From the NCBI GenBank assembly GCA_011045955.1, contig DSBV01000109.1, positions 42,934 to 106,933 on the forward strand: a stretch of 64,000 bases of DNA. The letters run 5' to 3'. Of the stretch, positions 58,884 through 64,000 are shown one piece after another (the first letter of the stretch is position 1; each line of letters starts with the position of its first letter). The notes under the pieces are model-generated. The model was not told where the DNA came from and did not search any database. It saw only the letters and a list, made by a program, of their open reading frames with translations. This DNA is from Bacteroidales bacterium. Lineage in GTDB: Bacteria; Bacteroidota; Bacteroidia; Bacteroidales; Tenuifilaceae. The position numbers were made by a program, and so were the translations under genes.

Positions 58884-61166
58884 ATGGAATCTAAGTACTC
58901 ATTTAAATACATTGTTCAAGGGAATCTCCTTGGACTTACCGTAGGGCTTGTATTTCTTGCCATTGCATATGTTATAGGTATATTAACCAATGATCTTGCA
59001 TTAACTCCGGGAGGAATTTTGGACCTACATCGCATAATGCCATTGTTCTATATATTTGATTTTTTACCTGTCATTCTTGGTGCTGTTGGATATTTTGTTT
59101 ACCAGAAAATTTCGCTACGAATAAACGATTTCGAAACCACATTACAGAAAAACATAAGTAGAGAGCGTAAGCTTTATCGGTTTGTGGAAAAGTTACGAGA
59201 AGGTGATGTTGAAGCCGAATACACTCCCGATGATACTGATGCACTTGGTAAGGCAATAGTCAGTTTACGTAACGATATTCGCCAGAGCAAATTAGAGGAG
59301 GAAAAAAGGAAAAAGGAGGATGAGCAACGACGCTGGGCTGCTGAGGGCATGGCTCTCTTTGGCGAAATCCTACGTCAGAACAACGATAACATTGAGAAGT
59401 TAACCTTTCAGGTTATCCGCAATTTAGTAAATTACGTTGGTACAAATCAGGCTGCATTCTACCTTTTGGAAGATGACGATGAAACCGATATCCATTTCCG
59501 GATGACAGCCTGCTATGCCTATGAGCGCAGAAAATATGCCGATAAAATTATACCCTGGGGCGATGGGCTTGTTGGTGCCTGTGCCTTGGAAAAGGAAAAA
59601 ATCACTTTAAAAAAGATTCCCGATGGTTATTTGAATATTACCAGCGGACTTGGTAAGGCTAATCCCAAGTATCTGATGCTTATTCCTCTTAAGATGAACG
59701 ATGTTGTTCATGGTGTCATTGAGCTGGCATCGTTTAATCCATTTGAAAAGCACCAGGAGGAGTTTATCGATAAGGTTTCGGAGAGCGTGGCAACAACTAT
59801 TGCAACAGTTAAGATAAATATTCGAACGGCAAAGCTTTTGAAGGAATCGCGCGAGCAGGCCGAGGAGTTGGCGCTTAAGGAGGAACAAATGCGCCAGAAC
59901 ATGGAAGAACTCCAGGCCACACAGGAAGAGGCAAGCCGCCAGTCGGCAAAGTTTATCAGCTTCTCCAACTCTGTGAACCATACCATGATTCGTGCCGATT
60001 TCGATGTGGACGGTACATTGCTGTATGCAAACTCCAAGTTTTTGCAGAAGTTGGAGTATTCATCCAATAGCGATGTGGAACGGCAACACATATCGATGTT
60101 TATCAACAAAAAGGATAGGCTTTGGTTTGATGATATATGGAATACCCTTAGCAAAGGTGGCAAACATTTTGAGGGTGACATGAAATTACTTACCCGCAAT
60201 GGTAATGACCTTTGGACAATTGCAACATTCACTTGTGTACGAAATGAAGCCGGAGGTGTAGATAAGATCCTATTCCTTGGAATTGACACAACCGATCAAA
60301 AGAAGCTAAGCCTCGACTACGAAGGTCAAATTAGTGCGCTTAACCGTTCGTCAATTAAAGCAGAGTTTTCGCCAACAGGCGATTTAATTGATGCTAATGA
60401 GAAATTGCTCCTTTCCCTTTCCTATAATCTCAATGCTGCAAAGGAAAAATCTATATTTGAACTTGTTCATACATCGGAACGTAAGAATATTGAGCGCGTT
60501 TGGGATGATGTAATACATGGAATCCCATATGAGGGGCAATTTCGTGTGCTCACCAACAATGGCAATGGGCGTTGGTTCCGCTGTACCTTTACTGCAGTGA
60601 ACGATATGTACGATGAGGTGGCTAAGGTGATTTTGATTGCCAACGATATCACTCGCGAAAAACACATGGAGTTTGAAACCCAACGTCAAACTGAGCAAGT
60701 CAAAAAACAGGAAGAACAGCTACGTCAGAATGAAATTGAGCTGAACAAGAAGTTGCGCGAGGCCAAGGAAGAAGTTAGGAACCAGTTTAAAGAGATTGAA
60801 AAGGTTAAAATACGGAATGAAAAAACGCTGGAAGGTTTCCTTGATGCCATAATAATTACCGACCACGATGGCATTGTGCAGTTTTTCAACAAGGCTGCCG
60901 AAGAACTGTTTGAAATCAGCAGAGATAAAGTGATTGGACAAAGTGTGCGTTTACTCTTCCCAACTGATATTGCGCAAAAAGATACTTACATAGCCGCATA
61001 CATCGATCCAAATAAGGAAAAAATAACTGGACAACGAAAGGAGGTTACTATAATTACTAAGAATGGAAACGAAATTCCTGTATTAATGCTGATTACCGAG
61101 GCTAGAGTGGGAAGAGAACTTACACATACAGCGTTTATTCAAAATATTTCTATTGATCTGTTCTAA
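58884..61166 (+). CDS. Membrane GAF/PAS sensor protein without recognisable output domain
   Basis: Two N-terminal TMs; HAMP-like LREGDVEAEYTPDDTDALGKAIVSLRNDI; GAF; multiple PAS with C-terminal PAS FLDAIIITDHDGIVQFFNKAAEELFE; ends shortly after the last PAS. Confidence 0.85.
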   Translation: MESKYSFKYIVQGNLLGLTVGLVFLAIAYVIGILTNDLALTPGGILDLHRIMPLFYIFDFLPVILGAVGYFVYQKISLRINDFETTLQKNISRERKLYRFVEKLREGDVEAEYTPDDTDALGKAIVSLRNDIRQSKLEEEKRKKEDEQRRWAAEGMALFGEILRQNNDNIEKLTFQVIRNLVNYVGTNQAAFYLLEDDDETDIHFRMTACYAYERRKYADKIIPWGDGLVGACALEKEKITLKKIPDGYLNITSGLGKANPKYLMLIPLKMNDVVHGVIELASFNPFEKHQEEFIDKVSESVATTIATVKINIRTAKLLKESREQAEELALKEEQMRQNMEELQATQEEASRQSAKFISFSNSVNHTMIRADFDVDGTLLYANSKFLQKLEYSSNSDVERQHISMFINKKDRLWFDDIWNTLSKGGKHFEGDMKLLTRNGNDLWTIATFTCVRNEAGGVDKILFLGIDTTDQKKLSLDYEGQISALNRSSIKAEFSPTGDLIDANEKLLLSLSYNLNAAKEKSIFELVHTSERKNIERVWDDVIHGIPYEGQFRVLTNNGNGRWFRCTFTAVNDMYDEVAKVILIANDITREKHMEFETQRQTEQVKKQEEQLRQNEIELNKKLREAKEEVRNQFKEIEKVKIRNEKTLEGFLDAIIITDHDGIVQFFNKAAEELFEISRDKVIGQSVRLLFPTDIAQKDTYIAAYIDPNKEKITGQRKEVTIITKNGNEIPVLMLITEARVGRELTHTAFIQNISIDLF

Positions 61167-62620
61167 TCTTTCTTTAACAGGATATTTTTCAAAAATTTAA
61201 AATTTATCTCATTTCGATATGTGAGATATGAAGTGATTCCCGTTACTGCAATTAAAATGATTATGTTTATAAATACATTAAAGTTTAATGCGAAAAGTAA
61301 AGCAAGGCAAAGAATATTGACGCCTGGAAAAAGTAGGATCTTTTTAGGGTTAATGTTAAAATGAAAAAAAGTTCTCACATACAGAAATATTAGAGCAGAT
61401 TGGAAAAGTCTAGTAATAAAGTTAGCCCATAAAGCCCCGTTAATTCCCATAAGGGTAATTAAAAAATAGGTTAATCCAATTTGTAGAACGGCAACAATAG
61501 AAAAAATGATAGGCATCACTTTTGTCCGTTGGAAGTAGAAAATTGGACTTGTTAGGTAGTAGTACCAGATTCTGGTGGCTCTAGTGGCAAAAAGTATAGG
61601 AAAAAAACTGAACGAAGCATACAATTCAGTATTGTTTACTACCCAAGGTATTACTATTGGAAGAGCAATGTAAAAAAGGGGAATAATAGAGATATTAATA
61701 AGTGCAAAAACATGAAAATACTTGTTAATTTCGATGTTTCCGCTTGGTGCATCATTACTCTTTTTCCATAGCTTGAATACTTTGGGAGATATGGCACCAG
61801 CTAACCCATTTTGTATTAATTCTAACGCCATGGCGACTTTTACAGCAAAATCATAGATAGCTACAGATTCTTTTGATATTAGCCCCAAAATTAGATATCT
61901 ATCCATGTTGTTTATAATCCAGTGCAATAAGTAATAAATGTAAAGAGGGGCAGCGTAGTTTAAAAGTTTCCGAAGGTACGAAAATTTGAATTTAAATTTG
62001 CCATGCGAAATAAAGAATGAAAAAGCCCAAATAAACGATACTGCTGAGGCAACTAATCTGGCATAAATTGGTGCATCGAGTGAAAGGGGGTTTAAGTATA
62101 ATCCAACAGTTGATAGAGAGAGAATTAGAAATACTTGGGTTATGTTTACCCAAAAATAGGGAAGTGGCTTTTCCCTGTATATTTGTATGGTGGTATATGC
62201 CTTAAAGTTCCCATTTAACATACCGGTTAGTAACGATGCAAATCCGTATGGGAAAAAACTAATATCCTTTTCCGGATAGGCCAAGTCGAATATAGATTGT
62301 CCAAATGTAGACAAAATTAAAAGCAGGGTTGCTCCATATATGAGCATGAACAATGAAGATGTGCCAATAAATGCTTCTTTTTGACTTTGGTTTGAACTAT
62401 AATGAACATAATTTAGGCCCATAAAATTATCAGTGGCAAATATGAAAAGGACTCTAGCCAACTCGCTTATTGTAAGGTAGATGGCTAGCATGCCATAGTC
62501 TGATGTACTTAATAGATTCTGATTGCCAAAGAAAGGAAGTAAAATTATGCTGGTCGCTAGAGGCAAAGAGCCAACAAGAGTATATATAAAAGTAGATTTT
62601 AAGGACGATTTGGAAATCAT
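61163..62620 (-). CDS. Polysaccharide flippase (Wzx/MATE-like)
   Basis: Multi-TM, about 12 helices; TLVGSLPLATSIILLPFFGNQNLLSTSDYGMLAIYLTISELARVLFIFATDNFMGL. Confidence 0.82.
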   Translation of the reverse strand: MISKSSLKSTFIYTLVGSLPLATSIILLPFFGNQNLLSTSDYGMLAIYLTISELARVLFIFATDNFMGLNYVHYSSNQSQKEAFIGTSSLFMLIYGATLLLILSTFGQSIFDLAYPEKDISFFPYGFASLLTGMLNGNFKAYTTIQIYREKPLPYFWVNITQVFLILSLSTVGLYLNPLSLDAPIYARLVASAVSFIWAFSFFISHGKFKFKFSYLRKLLNYAAPLYIYYLLHWIINNMDRYLILGLISKESVAIYDFAVKVAMALELIQNGLAGAISPKVFKLWKKSNDAPSGNIEINKYFHVFALINISIIPLFYIALPIVIPWVVNNTELYASFSFFPILFATRATRIWYYYLTSPIFYFQRTKVMPIIFSIVAVLQIGLTYFLITLMGINGALWANFITRLFQSALIFLYVRTFFHFNINPKKILLFPGVNILCLALLFALNFNVFINIIILIAVTGITSYLTYRNEINFKFLKNILLKKD

Positions 62621-62621
62621 T

Positions 62622-64000
62622 TTATAAATTATGTGAAAGAAAGTTATATAGGTTTTTCAAATAATTAGGTTTAAAAATATTTGCATTAGCCTCAATAACT
62701 TCTTTGGATGACATATTTTGAAGTTTAGAAATAATTTTATCAAATTCAGCAGTACTATTTAGGTAAAATGTTGATTTGTTTTGAGTTAGAATGATTTTAT
62801 AGTAGGTCATAGCTTTATTTTCAATATTAAATAAAATGTTAGGTTTTCCTAGAGATGGGGCTTCTAGTGCAGTAGTTGAGTACGCTGTAATGTGATAATC
62901 GCAATGCAAGATTAACTCATATATATTTAGATTATTGTTGAATATTGTGTTTGTTGGGAAATTATAATTTTCTTTATAATATGATATTGGGGTTTCACGT
63001 GGCTTTAATACAAAAATATTTTTTGGATTGTTTTTGGCAATCTCAATAATCCAAGGTATTATAGAAAAGCCAACTTCGCAATCTTGAAGTGAAACGCAGA
63101 AACTTAATTCGTATTTTTTAATCAACTCAGACAACTCTTTTTGAGGTTTAAAATTATTCTTATAATAATCGATTATATAACTTCCTGTGGGGTGTATTTT
63201 CGTTACTTCAGAAAAACGATTAGGATGTTTTAAAATCTTTTTTTCGTTTGACCCAAAAGATAATAGATAGTCTGGAAAATACAGATTTGGATAATTGGAA
63301 TATATCACATATCCTACATGTGAATTGTTTATCACGCCATGTTGTATTTCAACTATTTTAACAGATTTCTCTTTTAACGCTTTAACATATCCGTAATAAG
63401 AATAGGCACTAACAAGAAACAAAACTTTTGGCTTTTTTTTAAAGAAAAGTAGTAGTTTCATAGTATGGTATTGTCCTACAATTTTTTTAATGGAATGCTT
63501 TATGTCTATTTCGTTTCGTTTTATTGTTTTGAAATGTTTCAAAATTTCATTTTCTATTTCTATAATTTTTTTGTTGTTTGTTAGTAAACATGAAATAAAC
63601 TTTTCAACAATAATCAGCAGAAGCATCGATGAAACCTTTTGATATGGGATTAGTTTTTTGGGATAATGTTGTTTCAAAGTGTATTCAATTTTCCAACTAT
63701 TAGGCAATTTCTCCATGATATGATCTGTAAAGATATCACGATAGGTTCCATTTATTGGTTTTCGTGTTGTTGTAGATGAGATAAACCAATAATCATATCT
63801 ATGGAACCAGTAACTAAAACCATAAAATGCATTAAGAAAAAGTTTAACTACCTTAATTCCTTGGGGAGATTTTAATTTATAGATACCCTTTGTGAGTTTC
63901 GGGTAAATGTGTTTACGTATTGCAAGCCAAACATGAAAATTCATGTATTTTATATCAGGGAGGTTTGTTTCGGTTTCTATTTTATGTATTATCTTTTCGA
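62622..64000 (-). CDS. Surface polysaccharide biosynthesis protein, possibly glycosyl/glycerophosphotransferase-like; N-terminus probably beyond window
   Basis: VLFLVSAYSYYGYVKALKEKSVKIVEIQHGVINNSHVGY; HCDYHITAYSTTALEAPSLGKPNILFN; reading frame stays open from the annotated Met (63944) to the window edge (EKIIHKIETETNLPDIKYMNFHVW). Confidence 0.65.
   Translation of the reverse strand, partial: EKIIHKIETETNLPDIKYMNFHVWLAIRKHIYPKLTKGIYKLKSPQGIKVVKLFLNAFYGFSYWFHRYDYWFISSTTTRKPINGTYRDIFTDHIMEKLPNSWKIEYTLKQHYPKKLIPYQKVSSMLLLIIVEKFISCLLTNNKKIIEIENEILKHFKTIKRNEIDIKHSIKKIVGQYHTMKLLLFFKKKPKVLFLVSAYSYYGYVKALKEKSVKIVEIQHGVINNSHVGYVIYSNYPNLYFPDYLLSFGSNEKKILKHPNRFSEVTKIHPTGSYIIDYYKNNFKPQKELSELIKKYELSFCVSLQDCEVGFSIIPWIIEIAKNNPKNIFVLKPRETPISYYKENYNFPTNTIFNNNLNIYELILHCDYHITAYSTTALEAPSLGKPNILFNIENKAMTYYKIILTQNKSTFYLNSTAEFDKIISKLQNMSSKEVIEANANIFKPNYLKNLYNFLSHNL

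Noticed and set aside
1-64000. CRISPR arrays, transposases, integrases, phage genes, retrons, toxin-antitoxin or restriction systems
   Set aside because: Looked for by reading the translations and scanning for regular repeats; none recognised

Overview
This 64 kb window is a chromosomal segment from a Bacteroidota bacterium. That placement is inferred from TAnnTTTG-type -7 promoter elements, a T9SS C-terminal sorting domain, and DUF3276/PUR, HU-CCDC81 and YbbR-type proteins. Most of it is housekeeping: ndk, tRNA-Arg, rplS, yicC, gmk, nadD, nusB, yajC, coaE, feoAB, pncB/pncA, yebC and a Ca2+ P-type ATPase. Five accessory blocks stand out. (1) A carotenoid cluster at 8.2-15.2 kb: crtB, crtI, a crtD-like desaturase, cruF-like, acyltransferase and GT2. 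(2) A four-gene GT4/GH130/GT4/GH130 cluster at 15.7-21.3 kb, possibly an intracellular beta-mannan ('mannogen-like') synthesis/phosphorolysis system. Its flanking intergenic regions share a 14-nt direct repeat. (3) A secreted C10 peptidase next to a C69 dipeptidase at 35-39.6 kb. (4) A chemosensory cluster at 48.7-61.2 kb: receivers, Crp/Fnr, STAS, CheY, CheA, CheW, CheR, a His-less HK-like ATPase, CheD, CheB and a GAF/PAS membrane protein. It has no recognisable MCP, and it contains a 577-aa coiled protein with a CheZ-like DxxxQ motif. (5) The start of a surface-polysaccharide locus at the right edge. Three degenerate genes (DMT/DUF486, an FN3 protein and a TonB receptor) carry mostly in-frame nonsense codons. 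No CRISPR array, transposase or prophage was seen. All product calls come from reading the translations by eye; no database search was run.
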